A stretch of 64,000 nucleotides of DNA from Phyllostachys edulis (taxonomy: Eukaryota; Streptophyta; Magnoliopsida; Poales; Poaceae), in contig CM070568.1 in assembly GCA_036346405.1 (NCBI GenBank), positions 34,444,820 to 34,508,819 of the forward strand, given 5' to 3'. The notes below the pieces were generated by a model. The model ran no database searches, was not told where the DNA came from, and saw only the letters and a list, made by a program, of their open reading frames with translations. Shown in pieces: positions 34,799 through 47,571 of the stretch. The position numbers and the translations under genes are program-made. Numbering within the stretch: position 1 is the stretch's first letter; each line of letters starts with the position of its first letter.

Positions 34799-37700
34799 TG
34801 AGACGACCCACCCCGTGATGTACCGCAAGAGGTCCGGGAGGACCATTTTTTTTTTGCGCTGCGAAGTCACCACGGAAGGATGTGGTAGCACCGCATGGAG
34901 CTTTACCGAGGAGGTCTGCCAGGACCTCCCAGGAGGTCTTGGCCCGCCACTGACCTCCCAGGAGGTCTTGAGGACCTCCTGGAGGTCGTGGCCGCCACCT
35001 GCTCGGTAGCACCTCCAGGCACATCACCAAGAGAGGTCCGGCAGGACCTCCCAGGCTAAGTCCCGTAGGACCTCCTGGTGGTCCTGCCCCTGTGCATCTG
35101 AGCTAGTCCCAGGACAATCAGAGCTAGCTCGCACAAGAACACAAGCCAATACCACAACCACGAGGTCAAACAAAGATGAAGCAGACAAATTAAACTTTAT
35201 ATAATAGGACCTTATGGTCAAGCTTGTTAACAAGGGTCTCGCCAACGAGGGCTTACAAAACCAACGAGGACTTACAACTGGCGACAAGGAGCTCTAGGGC
35301 TCAAACACCAAAACACGCAGAAGCCATCCAACAAGCACCACAGGCTGTCGGGTGGAGGACGTCCTAGGCATCTTAGTCGTCGAAGAACTCCTCCTCGAAG
35401 AGGTCTCAGACTTTACCTCGCACTTGGTCATCCTCATAATCTGCTTTGACACAGGGCTTAAGCCATGAGTACTTGGAATGTACTCAAGAAGTCACAGAGA
35501 GCAAAGATGAAATAATATTCATGCAAGGACTTACCAATGGAGAGTCAGATGGTTAGTTTGCATAAAGCCAAATTTGACAATAATAGCAATAATAGATTGA
35601 AAGGCGACAAGGTAAAACCATAATACATAATACTTTTGATGTTTTAATAAAAGGTGGTGTGAGCACCAACTCACGGCCACAACCAAAAATTGGGGAGGTC
35701 TGATCACACCAAGGGGTGTCCTCACCCAAAACCCACTCTGAACAACACCTGCCCAGAGGTCCGAACCAACCTGGACCACTACCCGAGCCAACCTTGACCC
35801 CTCTAGAGCCGGCCAAGGTCTCTTCGAGGCAAAGCCAAAGCATCTCATGGAAGTGTCCATGGCACAAGCTTTTGAAACATCTACCCCTTGCACCATTTCA
35901 ATCGAGCATGTCCATGACCAAGGACGTGGCTATTCAATAGATCTTTTACTCTGCAGAGGTGTACAACTTTACCCACAATCCACGATCTCTCTAGCGGGAT
36001 GGGTTCCGGTCACCCTTGCTCACTTCCTAAGGTGAGCGATCTAGAGAGCGCAAGGCCTTTACAAAGCTTTGAACTGACTAGGGTGCCCGCTAAGGTTTAT
36101 AATCCCTCCAAAGGGTCTAGAAATCCATAGGGTTATGGGTGCCCCTCTTGCGCCAACGAATCACACGCTCAACCAAAACAGCCCCAAGCCATCTCATTGC
36201 TAATTATTCACCAGCACCATTCCCATAAAATGATCTTGTGGTTGCACTAATTGGCCCATTAAACAGAACACAAAGTGAAGTCCTTAATTGTGCTAAGGCA
36301 AGACTTCCACAAACCAAAGTGCACAAGACCCACTACTCACTCCTGCCTTCTTGCCTTAGCAAAACAATTGTATTAGCCCATGCCAAAAGACCACCCACCT
36401 GGCACACAAATTTTAACCAAGTGGTCTCACACCACGATCGACCGACTTTTAGGCATCCCGCCATAGCCGCTCAACAATGGCACCAACCACACATTTCATA
36501 ACTTATTAGTCAAGATTATTAGAGATGAAGCATGATACGCTCAAACCACGTTTTCTAAGCGAGGCTATATAAGACCTCGGCCCCTATGTTGGCAAATAAC
36601 AAAGAACACCAACTAAATTATCCACCCTAAGGCTCACAAGGTGAACATGACAACATGATGGAGACAAGGTATAAAGGAGGCATAACGACAAGTAGGCAAG
36701 TAACTACAGCCCCAAACCATTTTCTTATAAACATAGCCATGCATGATAATTTAAACCAAATACATTTGCAAAACTTGGTTCAAGATGATCAAAAGGAGGT
36801 CTGTGGCTTGCCTTGGTCAAGCAAAGGAGAGCCTTCTGCTGAAGAGTCGGGTCCAAGATCTCCTCGAACTCGTGATCTACACGTTCAAGAAGAACCAAAT
36901 AAGCAAAACCACACTAAGCGAGAGAACAACAAAAGAACCAAAAAGGAACTCAAACCAACTCAGCCAAAAGGAAACCAAGAGGCTTAACACCGCCTCAAAG
37001 AGCTCTGAGGGAGGGTCTTGCGCAAGGAAGAACCGAGCAGAGGAGGCGAGGAAGGAAGAAATGAGCAAAAGATTACAAAGGTCCGCCTCCCGGGCTATAT
37101 ATAGCCGAGTTGGTGGAGTGTACCAAGAAAAGGTTCAATGACGTGTAGGCAATCGGGATAACTAGGCGGGGCTTGCCCAAAAGAATTGAAATAAAGTACC
37201 TCGGATGTGATGCATTTAATGTGACCCGACACCTATTAAATCGCACAGAGTTCTGAGGCAAGACAATAATTACAAGGTGAAGAGGGCCGCAAGTGGGGCC
37301 GATCAAAAAGGTGCACCATCGGTCAAAGAGGTGGCCCCACCGCAAAAGGGTCATTCCCGCCAAAGACCACCGCGAGGTCTGGGCAAGAGGTCCAAGACAC
37401 TCAAAGGGGAGGTCTGGGCAAGAGGTCCAAGGACTCAAGAAGAGGTCTGGACAAGAGGTCCTCAAAGCTCTCAACGAGGAGGCCACGACACTCGGCCTGC
37501 ACAAGGGAGGTCTAAGGGTCAAGATTTCAAGGAGGACCTCAGAGTCCAGATCAAAGGGCATAGGGACGTCTGACGAGTAGATCTCCAAAAGGAGATCTAA
37601 CGGTCAAGATCTCAAGGGAGGACCTCAGCGGTCCGTGATCAAAGGGCGCAGGAGGTCTGACGAGTAGATCTCAAAAGGGAGATCTAACGGTCAAGATCTC

Positions 37701-38773
37701 AAGGGAGGACCTCAGCGGTCCAGATCAAAGGGCGCAGGAGGTCCCGACCAACAGAATATTCAAGGTTAGGAGGTGGTCTTTACAAAAGACCAAAGAAGGG
37801 CCGAGGAGGAGGTCTTGGACCTAAGGAGGTCGGAACCTTTGGATCCCACTAAAGGAGAACACAGACGGCTAAGATCTCCAGAGAGGAGGTCCTAAAGGCC
37901 GATCCTAACAAGGGGAGGTCTGGCGGCTAGATCTCAACAAGGGAGGTCTGAGCGGCTAGATCTCAACAAGGGAGCTCTGAGCTAGATCTCAACAAGGGAG
38001 CTCGAGCTAGATCTCAACAAGGGGAGGTCTGAGGCTAGATCTCAACAAGGGAGGTCTGAGCGGCTAGATCTCAACAAGGGAGGTCTGAGCGGCTAGATCT
38101 CAACAAGGGAGCTCGGCGGCTAGATCTCAACAAGGGAGGTCTGAGCGCTAGATCTCAACAAGGGCGCCTCTGGCGGCTAGATCTCAACAAGGGAGCTCGA
38201 GCGGCTAGATCCCAACAAAGGGAGGTCTGAGCGGCTAGATCCCAACAAGGGAGGTCTGAGCGGCTAGATCTCAACAAGGGGAGGTCTGCGGCTAGATCTC
38301 AACAAGGGAGGTCTAGAGATCTCAACAAGGGAGGTCTGAGCTAGATCTCAACAAGGGAGGTCTGAGAGAAACAAAACCAAGCGTGGCTTGGGGGGCCAAA
38401 GAGGTTTTGAAACACAAACCCGAGGGTCCTTGACAGAAAACCCCAAGCAAGGGAGAGGTTTGAGCAGAGGGGAGATGTGAGAGAGGTCGGATCTCAAAGA
38501 GATTCAAACCAACAAGGGAAGTTAAGGAGAGAGAAGAGGCGAACCAGGGCACACAGAAGGCTTGAGCACCACAACCCGAGGGCGGCAAAGACACCACAGA
38601 GAGCCACAACCAAAGAAGGAACACCAACAACGACTTAGTTAAGGTTTGATTAATTCCAATTGAACTCTCCAGATTCAAAAATCTCAGGTTAAGCTTTGGA
38701 TTCTCAATAAAGCCAAATGGTTACTTTTATTTTGAAAACTTGGCAAGGACTTAAAAGAAAACGGGACGTTACA
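34799..38773 (-). repeat. 3' LTR of the nested Gypsy element (3975 bp)
   Basis: On the plus strand it runs from TGAGACGACCC to GGGACGTTACA. It is unusually long because of GAGGTC-rich simple sequence and a 29 bp tandem array at about 37910-38365. A minus-strand TATATATAG lies near 37095. Landmark block 'ctctgcagaggtgtacaactttaccca' is at about 35950. Confidence 0.88.
37905..38368. repeat. 29 bp tandem array in the 3' LTR, about 16 copies
   Basis: The unit is approximately 'ctagatctcaacaagg' followed by 'gaggtctgagcgg'. I count about 16 occurrences of 'agatc(t/c)caacaa'. Several copies have lost part of the 'gagcgg' segment, so units vary from about 22 to 30 bp. It is not a CRISPR: there are no unique spacers. 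Confidence 0.85.
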
Positions 38774-38790
38774 AACCTTCACCCCTTAAG
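38774..38790 (-). other. Polypurine tract
   Basis: On the minus strand AAGGGGTGAAGGTT abuts the LTR start TGTAACGTCC. This is the expected primer for plus-strand synthesis. Confidence 0.75.
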
Positions 38791-38809
38791 GGAATCTCGA
38801 CCCCGAGAT

Positions 38810-41800
38810 TCAGGCTGAGCTAGGGAATAGGTGGGGGAACTCCTTCCTGAGGTCCTCTTCTCGTTCCCATGTTGCCTCGGCTTCGGAGTGGTTGCTCCAT
38901 TGCACCTTGCACAGCTTGGTGGTCTTGCTCTGGTAACTCTCTCTGACACGTCCAAAATCTTGATGGGGTGCTCTCTGTAAGTGAGGTCTTCTTGGAGGTC
39001 CACACTTCTAAAGGCATTTGGTCCTCTGGCATTCGCAAGCATTTCTTCAAACTGTGACACATGGAACACATTGTGAACTCCAAAGAAGCCGAGGAGGAGG
39101 TCCAACTGTAGGTTACTTCACCCCTTCTGCAAGGATGGAAAGGGTCCAATAAATCTTGGAGCAAGCTTCCCACTAACTCTGAACCGCTGCATACCTTTGA
39201 GAGGTGAAACTTTGAGGTAGACCTGGTCTCCTGTGACAAAAGCTAGGTCTCGACGCCTAACATCTGCGTAGCTCTTTTGCCTAGTTTGGGCCGCCTTTAA
39301 CTTCTCCCTAATTGATCTCACTTGATCCTCGGCTTCTTTCAGCAGGTCCGGGCCAAGAACTTGGCCTTCACCCGATTCTGTCCAGTACAAGGGAGTCCTA
39401 TACTTTCTCCCATAAATAGCTTCAAAAGGGGACATTTGGAGACTCGCTTGGTAGCTGTTATTATAGGAAAATTCCGCATATGGTAACATCTTGTCCCAAC
39501 TAGATTGTCTTTCTAGAGCGCAAGCTCTCAGCATGTCCTCAAGGACTTGGTTAACTCTCTCAGTTTGGCCATCTGTTTGAGGGTGGTATGTCAGACTAAA
39601 GTTGAGGTCGGTGCCCAAGGCATCATGTAGCTTTTGCCAAAACTTGGAGGTGAATTGAGATCCTCTGTCTGAGACTATCTTCTTTGGAACACCATGAAGG
39701 CACACCACTTTTGCCTTGTAGATTTGACTAGCTTGTCTCCGAATAAGTAGTCTTCACAGAATAAAGTGAGCCATTTTTGTTAATCTATCCACTATGACCC
39801 AAATAGAATCAAAACCAGCTTGGGTACGAGGTAAACCAGTAATAAAATCCATGCCGATCTCTTCCCACTTCCACTCGGGTATGGGTAAGGGCACTAAAAG
39901 TCCTCTAGGTCTTTGGTGCACTGCTTTAACCTTTTGGCAAGTGTCACATTTGGCCACAAAATCTGCTATCTCCTTCTTCATTTTCGGCCACCAGTACAAT
40001 TCCTTGACATCTTGGTACATTTTTGTAACTCCTGGATGTATAGAATACAAAGCTTCATGGGCTTCTTTAAGTATTATACCCTTGAGCTCCGTGTTATTGG
40101 GCACACAGAGCTCTTATCAAACCGCACCGCACCTAGGTCATCCATAGAAAACCTTGCACCTTCCTTCTCTTATGTTGGTCTTAATCTCTTGGATGCTAGC
40201 ATCTCCATCTTGGGTCGCCTTGATCTGTTTTTGCAAGGTAGGTTGCACTTCAAGAGTTGCCAAAACCCTTCTTCCACTAACTCAAGTCTAAGCTTCAGAA
40301 TTCTTCATACAAGGCAGGTTGGCTCTCCTTAACCATCAAAGTATTGACATAAACTTTTCTGCTCAAAGCATCTGCCACCACATTGGCCTTGCCTGGGTGG
40401 TAGTGAATTCCCACATTGTAGTCCTTAATAAGCTCAAGCCACCTTCTCTGCCTCAAATTCAAATCATTGTGTAAAGATGTACTTTAGGCTTTTGTGGTCA
40501 GTGTAAATTTCACACCTATTACCAATGAGGTAATGGCGCCAAATTTTTAAGGCATGAACCACAGCAGCCAACTCTAGGTCATGAGTAGGGTAGTTTGCTT
40601 CATGAGGCTTCAATCGCCTTGAAGCGTAAGCGCCACTTTTCTCATCTCCGCATTAGAACACAGCCAAGTCCTTGCTTTGACGCATCACAATAAACTTCAA
40701 ATCTTTCCCGACATCCGAAGAACCAAAAGCTGGGCAGAGGTCAACTTTCTCTTGAGCTCTTGGAAGCTCTGTTCACAACTGAGGTCCAAAGGAACTTTTT
40801 TCTTTCTTTAATAGCCGAGTGAGAGGTTTTGCAATCCGGAGAAGCCTTCAATAAACCTTTCAGAATAACCGCCATGCCAAGAAAACTTCAACTTGAGGCA
40901 CGGTCCTAGGGGTTCCCAATTGAGCACATCTTGAACCTTACTAGGGTTGACAGACACTCCTTCTTTTGACAAAACATGCCCCAAAAGACCACTTCTTTTA
41001 GCCAAAACTCACACTTACTAAATTTGGCAAAGCCGATGAGCTCTCGGCTTTTCCAAAACCGAAAAGAGATGGCTTGTATGCTCCTCTTCACTCTTGGAGT
41101 ACACTAGAATGTCGTCAATAAAGACAATGACAAACTTGTATAGGTACTCCATGAACACTCGGTTCATCAAATTCATGAAATAGGCAGGGCATTGGTCACC
41201 CAAAAGACATAACAAAGAATTCAAATAACCCATACCTAGTTGAAAAAGTCTGTCTTAGGGATGTCTTCCTTGCGAATCTTAAGTTGGTGATATCCTCGTT
41301 CTCAAATCTATCTTGGAAAACACAATTTCCCCTTCAATTGATCAAATAAATCATCAATTCTTGGCAAAGGATACTTGTTCTTGATGGTGACATCATTGAG
41401 AGCTCAGAGTCCACACATATCCTTTGAGTGCCATCCTTTTTAGGCACAAAATCACTAGGGCTCCCCAAGGTGAGGAGCTAGGTCTAATAAAACCCTTGCT
41501 CGCAAGTCTTCCAACCGCTTTTCAACTCCACATGATCATCAACATGCAATCAGAGGGCCTTTTGGAGATGGGGAGGTCCACGATAAGGTTTATGACAAAC
41601 TCAAGGTCTCTGTCTGGGGCATTCCCAGGAGCTCATCAGGAACACATCCACAAATTCTTTAACAACAGGACATCCTCCAAAACTTGAACTTGAGCACTAC
41701 AAGATAGGGCTCCTTGGAGTTTCTCCGAGGTGGCGAAAACTTCACAAAGGGCACCACTAGGGCTGGTCAAAGAGATACTTTTGCCACTACAATCCAACAT

Positions 41801-43271
41801 GGCATGGTGGTTAGCTAGCCACCCATGCCCAAAATCACATCTAGGGACCCGTGTCCAAAAGGATAAGGTTGGCTAGAAAATCTACTCCTTCTATGACCAT
41901 TTTCACTTATGGACAACCCCGGTTCGTGCTTAGTTCTCGAGTCGGGATTGAACCAACAAGGTAGACTTAAGAGCAACAACTCAAACTGGTGCTTTGCAAA
42001 AAACTCGAGAAATAAACGAATGGGAAGCTCCAGAGTCAAATAAAACTACAACTGCATCGAATTTACTAGGAACATACCTAGTACCACGCCCGAGGAGGTC
42101 TGTGCTTCTTCCATCGCCACATGGTTCACACGGCCCTTCCAAAAGTTTGGGAGGTTCTGCTTGAGGAGGTCCTGCGACTGAGGGTCTTGGCCGAGGAGAT
42201 CCCAAGTAGAGGTCTTGGTGGTTGGCTCTGTCTTTAGTGGGCATTGATTAGCAAAATGCCCCACTTGGTGACACTTGAAGCGGTGATCCCATTTCTTTGG
42301 AGGTCGTTAGGGTTGTCTTGGTGCTTTGCCAAGGATGATCTTGTGTGAGCGAGGACAATCAAGGAGGTCTTAGCAGAGGTCCCGAAGGTCCAGGAGGTCC
42401 TTGGCGCTTGGGTTGGTCTTGCACAAAAGCTTTGTGGCGCTGGGATGTCTTTGCTTTGACCAGGAGGGTGGCGCCTTTCTCTTGTAGGACTCAGAGAGTT
42501 CTCTTGGGATTCCTCAATGAGCATTGCCTTGTTCACCATATGCGGAAATCGTGATAATCGTTGCCCACAACTTGAACTTTTAAGCCGGGATGGAGGCCTC
42601 GCTTAAAGCGCTTCTCGCCACGATCATCCGTAGCCACATCTTCGCGAGCATAACGCGACAATTGAGTGAACTTAGTGAGATACTCACTTCTCGACATCTT
42701 TGCCTTGCTTGAGCTCTCTAAACTCTTCCTTTTTCATCTCTACCTTCCCATCGAGGACATGGGAGTGGCGAAAAGTCTGCAGAGAACTCGCCCAAGAGAT
42801 CCTCTGGGGTCAAGATGTGAGGCACAAAATGTGTCCCACCACTCACCGCAGTCCTTCCAGCTTGATGTGAGGCAAACAAAACCTTCTCCTGTCTTCACAA
42901 TGAGCAATATCCAACTTCTTCTCTGTTGATCTCACCAATCATCTCAGATCTAAAGGCTCGGGAGAGCTCGAAAATGTAGTCGGCGTGTCTTCATGAACTC
43001 GGCACTTTGATTGAGGGTGAGCCGGGGGTGGAGGTGGTGGCGCCGCTGCAACTGACTATTCTCGACTCATCATGGCAAGTAAAGCATTGGTGGTCCGGCT
43101 TTGTTAAGCCATAATCTGTTCATATTCTCGCATCATAGAGCTCATCATCCGAGCTTGTCTTTGCCATAAACCGCCTAAAACCCGGTCTCTGTCGCCATTT
43201 GGAGGAGGTGGGGGTGGAGGCAACTGTTCTAGGGGCTCACCCTGACTTGTGGACTGCCGAGTCTGCACCAT
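38810..43271 (-). pseudogene. Gypsy gag-pol polyprotein with chromodomain, frame broken many times
   Basis: Gag begins near ATG 43269-43271 (MVQTRQSTSQGEPLEQLPPP) and has WWDTFCASHLDP (about 42810) and a knuckle-like CHQVGHFANQCP (about 42250). Protease has LFDSGASHSFI (about 42020). Reverse transcriptase has FVIVFIDDILVYS (about 41110), with FIDD where YIDD or FVDD is usual. The integrase zinc region has HPGVTKMY and CDTCQKV (39940-40060). Its core has MDFITGLP, IVSDRGSQF and HPQTDGQTERVNQ (39550-39870). A chromodomain-like VQWSNHSEAEATWE lies near 38870-38910, then TGA (38810-38812). Many one-base shifts separate the domains. It is not functional as read, or the sequence has errors. Confidence 0.88.
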
Positions 43272-43763
43272 CTGGACAAAACTCTAAAGGTTTAATAGGT
43301 AAGAAGGAAAGCATAAAGGGTAAGAGGATACAGAGAAGTAAAGATAGGGCATTATTAGGGGTGACTTGGTTAACCCAAGAGAGAACCAAAAGGCCAGAGG
43401 CCAAAAGAGGCAACAGAAGCTTCAAAACAGAGGTCTTCAAGACCCAAGCTAAGCGAGACTCAGAATAGGACCACTAATCCTAACCTTTCTACAGTCGGCC
43501 CTATTGAAGTTATAAAGGCAAGGAAGTCAAGTTAGATTCAAAATCAAGGTTCCAGCAGAGATAAGATAAGGGAACTAAGGAGGAGTTAAGATGAGAGTAG
43601 AAAAGGACAAGAAAAGATTTTAAGCAGGATAAGGGCAGCATAGAACCAGCACAAGGAAAGAACTACTAAACAAATTTTAAGTTGACTTGCTTTAGAAAAT
43701 AGCTTTTTGGATCAAAACTAAATCGACCTTTCTGCCTATGGCCACGTCCTACAGCCGACCTAG

Positions 43764-43775
43764 GCTCTGATACCA
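43764..43775 (-). other. Primer-binding site for initiator Met-tRNA
   Basis: TGGTATCAGAGC on the minus strand, two bases inside the 5' LTR end (…GTCTCA then GT). This complements the 3' end of the plant initiator methionine tRNA. Confidence 0.9.
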
Positions 43776-43777
43776 AC

Positions 43778-46700
43778 TGAGACGACCCACCCCGTGATGT
43801 ACCGCAAGAGGTCCGGGAGGACCATTTTTTTTTGCGCTGCGAAGTCACCACGGAAGGATGTGGTAGCACCGCATGGAGCTTTACCGAGGAGGTCTGCCAG
43901 GACCTCCCAGGAGGTCTTGCGGACCTCCTCTAGGTCTTGGCCCGCCACTGACCTCCCAGGAGGTCTTGAGGACCTCCTGGAGGTCGTGGCCGCCACCGCC
44001 TGTAGCACCTCCAGCACATCACCAAGAGAGGTCCGCAGACCTCCCAAAGAAAGTCGTGGGACCTCCCGGTGGTCTCCCTGTGCATCTGAGCTAGTCCCGG
44101 GACAATCGAGCTAGCTCGCACAAGAACACAAGCCAATACCACAACCACGAGGTCAAACAAAGATGAAGCGCATAAATTAAACTTTATATAATAGGACCTT
44201 ATGGTCAAGCTTGTTAACAAGGGTCTGCCATGAGGGCTTACAAAACCAACGAGGACTTACAATCAAGCGACAAGGAGCTCTAGGGCTCAAACACCAAAAC
44301 ACGCAGGCCATCCAACAAGCACCACAGTCGTCGGGTGGAGGACGCCCTAGGCATCTTAGTCGTCAAGAACTCCTCCTCGAAGAGGTCTCAGCCTTTACCT
44401 CGCACTTGGTCATCCTCATAATCTGCTTTGACACGGGGCTTAAGCCATGAGTACTTGGAATGTACTCAAGAAGTCACAGAGAGCAAAGATGCAATAATAT
44501 TCATGCAAGGACTTACCAATGGAGAGTCAGATGGTTAGTTTGCGCAAAGCTAAATTTGACAATAATAGCAATAATAGATTGAAAGGCGACAAGGTAAAAC
44601 CATAATACATAATACTTTTGATGTTTTAATAAAAGGTGGTGTGAGCACCAACTCACGGCCACAACCAAAAATTGGGGAGGTCAGATCACACCAAAGGCTG
44701 TCCTCACCCAAAACCCACTCTGAACACCCGCTCCAGAGGTCCGAACCAACCTGGACCACTACCCGAGCCAACCTTGACCCCTCTAGAGCCGGCCAAGGTC
44801 TCTTCGAGGCAAAGCCAAAGCATCTCGCGGAAGTGTCCAAAGGGCACAAGCTTTTGAAACATCTACCCCTTGCACCATTTCATCGAGCATGTCCATGACC
44901 AAGGACGTGGCTATTCAATAGATCTTTTACTCTGCAGAGGTGTACAACTTTACCCACAATCCACGATCTCTCTAGCGGATGGGTTCCGGTCACCCTTGCT
45001 CACTTCCTAAGGTGAGCGAGCCTAGAGAGCGCAAGGCCTTTACAAAGCTTTGAACCGACTAGGGCTGCCCGCTAAGGTTTCGCAATCCCTCCAAAGGGTC
45101 TAGAAATCCATAGGGTTATGGGGTGCCCCTCTTGCGCCAACGAATCACACGCCAACCAAAACAGCCCCAAGCCATCTCATTGCTAATTATTCAGCCAGCA
45201 CCATTCCCATAAAATGATCTTGTGGTTGCACTAATTGGCCCATTAAACAGACACAAAGTGAAGTCCTTAATTGTGCTAAGGCAAGACTTCCACAAACCAA
45301 AGGTGCACAAGACCCACTACTCACTCCTGCCTTCTTGCCTTAGCAAAACAATTGTATTAGCCCATGCCAAAAGACCACCCACCTGGCACACAAATTTTAA
45401 CCAAGTGGTCTCACACCACAATCGACACAACTTAGGCATCCCGCCATAGTCTGCTCAACAATGGCACCAACCACACATTTCATAACTTATTAGTCAAGAT
45501 TATTAGAGATGAAGCATGATACGCTCAAACCACGCTTTCTAAGCGAGGCTATATAAGACCTCGGCCCCTATGTTGGCAAATAACAAAGAACACCAACTAA
45601 ATTATCCACCCTAAGGCTCACAAGGTGAACATGACAACATGATGGAGACAAGGTATAAAGGAGGCATAACAACAAGTAGGCAAGTAACTACATTTCCAAA
45701 CCATTTTCTTATAAACATAGCCATGCATGATAATTTAAACCAAATACATTTGCAAAACTTGGTTCAAGATGATCAAAAGGAGGTCTGTGGCTTGCCTTGG
45801 TCAAGCAAAGGAGAGCCTTCTGCAAAGAAGAGTCGGGTCCAAGATCTCCTCGAACTCGTGATCTACACGTTAGCAAGAGAACCAAATAAGCAAAACCACA
45901 CTAAGCCGTGAGAACAACAAAAGAACCAAAAAGGAACTCAAACCAACTCAGCCAAAAGGAAACCAAGAGGCTTAACACCGCCTCAAAGAGCTCTGAGGGA
46001 GGGTCTTGCGCAAGGAAGAACCGAGCAGAGGAGGCAGGAAGGAAGAAATGAGCAAAAAGATTACAAAGGTCCGCCTCCCGTGCTATATATAGCCGAGTTG
46101 GTGGAGTGTACCAAGAAAAAGGTTCAATGACGTGTAGGCAATCGGGATAACTAGGGCGGGGCTTGCCCAAAAGAATTGAAATAAAGTACCTCGGATGTGA
46201 TCGCATTTAATGTGACCCGACACCTATTAAATGCGCATGAGTTCTGAGGCAAGAGCAATAATTACAAGGTGAAGAGGGGCCGCAAGTGGGGCCGACCAAA
46301 AAGGGTGCACCATCGGTCAAAGAGGTGGCCCCACCGCAAAGGGTCATTCCCGCCAAAGACCACCGCGAGGTCCTGGGCAAGAGGTCCAAGACACTCAAAA
46401 GGGGAGGTCCTGGGCAAGAGGTCCAAGGACTCAAGAAGAGGTCCTGGACAAGAGGTCCTCAAAGCTCTCAACGAGGAGGCCCTGACACTCGGGCCTGCAC
46501 AAGGGAGGTCTAAGGGTCAAGATTTCAAGGGGAGGACCTCAACAGTCCAGATCAAAGGGCATAGGGACGTCCTGACGAGTAGATCTCCAAAAGGGAGATC
46601 TAACGGTCAAGATCTCAAAGGGGAGGACCTCAACGGTCCAGATCAAAGGGCGCAGGGAGGTCCTGACGAGTAGATCTCCAAAAGGGAGATCTAACGGTCA

Positions 46701-47571
46701 AGATCTCAAAGGGGAGGACCTCAACGGTCCAGATCAAAGGGCGCAGGGAGGTCCCGACCAACAGAATATTCAAGGTTAGGAGGTGGTCTTTACAAAAGAC
46801 CAAAGAAGGGCCGAGGAGGAGGTCTTGGACCTAAGGAGGTCGGAACCTTTGGATCCCACTAAAGGAGAACACGGACGGCTAAGATCTCGGAGAGGAGGTC
46901 CTAAAGGCCGATCCTAACAAGGGAGGTCTGAGCGGCTAGATCTCAACAAGGGAGGTCTGAGCGGCTAGATCTCAACAAGGGAGCTCTGAGCGGCTAGATC
47001 TCAACAAGGGAGCTCGAGCGGCTAGATCTCAACAAGGGGAGGTCTCGAGCGGCTAGATCTCAACAAGGGAGGTCTGAGCGGCTAGATCTCAACAAGGGGA
47101 GGTCTGAGCGGCTAGATCTCAACAAGGGAGGTCTGAGCGGCTAGATCTCAACAAGGGAGGTCTGAGAGAAACAAAACCAAGCGTGGCTTGGGGGCCAAAG
47201 AGGTTTTGAAACACAAACCCGAGCTGGTCTCTGACAGAAAACCCCAAGCAAGTGAGAGGTTTCAACAGAGGGAGATGTGAGAGAGGTCTGGATCTCAAAG
47301 AGATTCAAACCAACAAGGAAGTTAAGGGAGAGAGAAGAGGCGAACCAGGGGCACAGAAGGCTTGAGCACCACAACCCGAGGGCGGCAAAGACACCACAGA
47401 GAGCCACAACCAAAGAAGGAACACCAACAACGACTTAGTTAAGGTTTGATTAATTCCAATTGAACTCTCAGATTCAAAAATCTCGTGTTAAGCTTTGGAT
47501 TCTCAATAAAGCCAAATGGTTACTTTTATTTTGAAAACTTGGCAAGGACTTAAAAGAAAACGGACGTTACA
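43778..47571 (-). repeat. 5' LTR of the nested Gypsy element (3794 bp)
   Basis: On the plus strand it starts TGAGACGACCC and ends CGGACGTTACA. It matches 34799-38773 along its length. The main length difference is the 29 bp array. Further scattered 1-6 base gaps occur in both copies, often in CAG/CTG or short C/G runs. Confidence 0.88.
46915..47165. repeat. 29 bp tandem array in the 5' LTR, about 8 copies
   Basis: The unit is the same as at 37905-38368. About eight copies are present and they are more uniform, most with the full 'gagcggctagatctcaacaagg' course. Confidence 0.85.

Larger units (their letters stand above)
34799..47571 (-). mobile_element. Nested Gypsy (Tekay/Del-like chromovirus) LTR retrotransposon
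   Basis: Two long LTRs (34799-38773 and 43778-47571) flank a 5.0 kb internal region. On the minus strand the order is LTR, Met-tRNA primer site, gag, protease, reverse transcriptase, RNase H, integrase, chromodomain, purine-rich tract, LTR. Integrase after reverse transcriptase is the Gypsy order. A C-terminal chromodomain-like block points to a chromovirus. The LTRs are very similar to each other but differ by many short indels. Immediate flanks (GCGAG and AAATG) do not form a target duplication. It lies within other LTR sequence, so it is a nested insertion. Confidence 0.88.

Noticed and set aside
37905..38368. Possible CRISPR-like repeat array
   Set aside because: Units are contiguous tandem repeats without unique spacers, and the array lies in a plant LTR.
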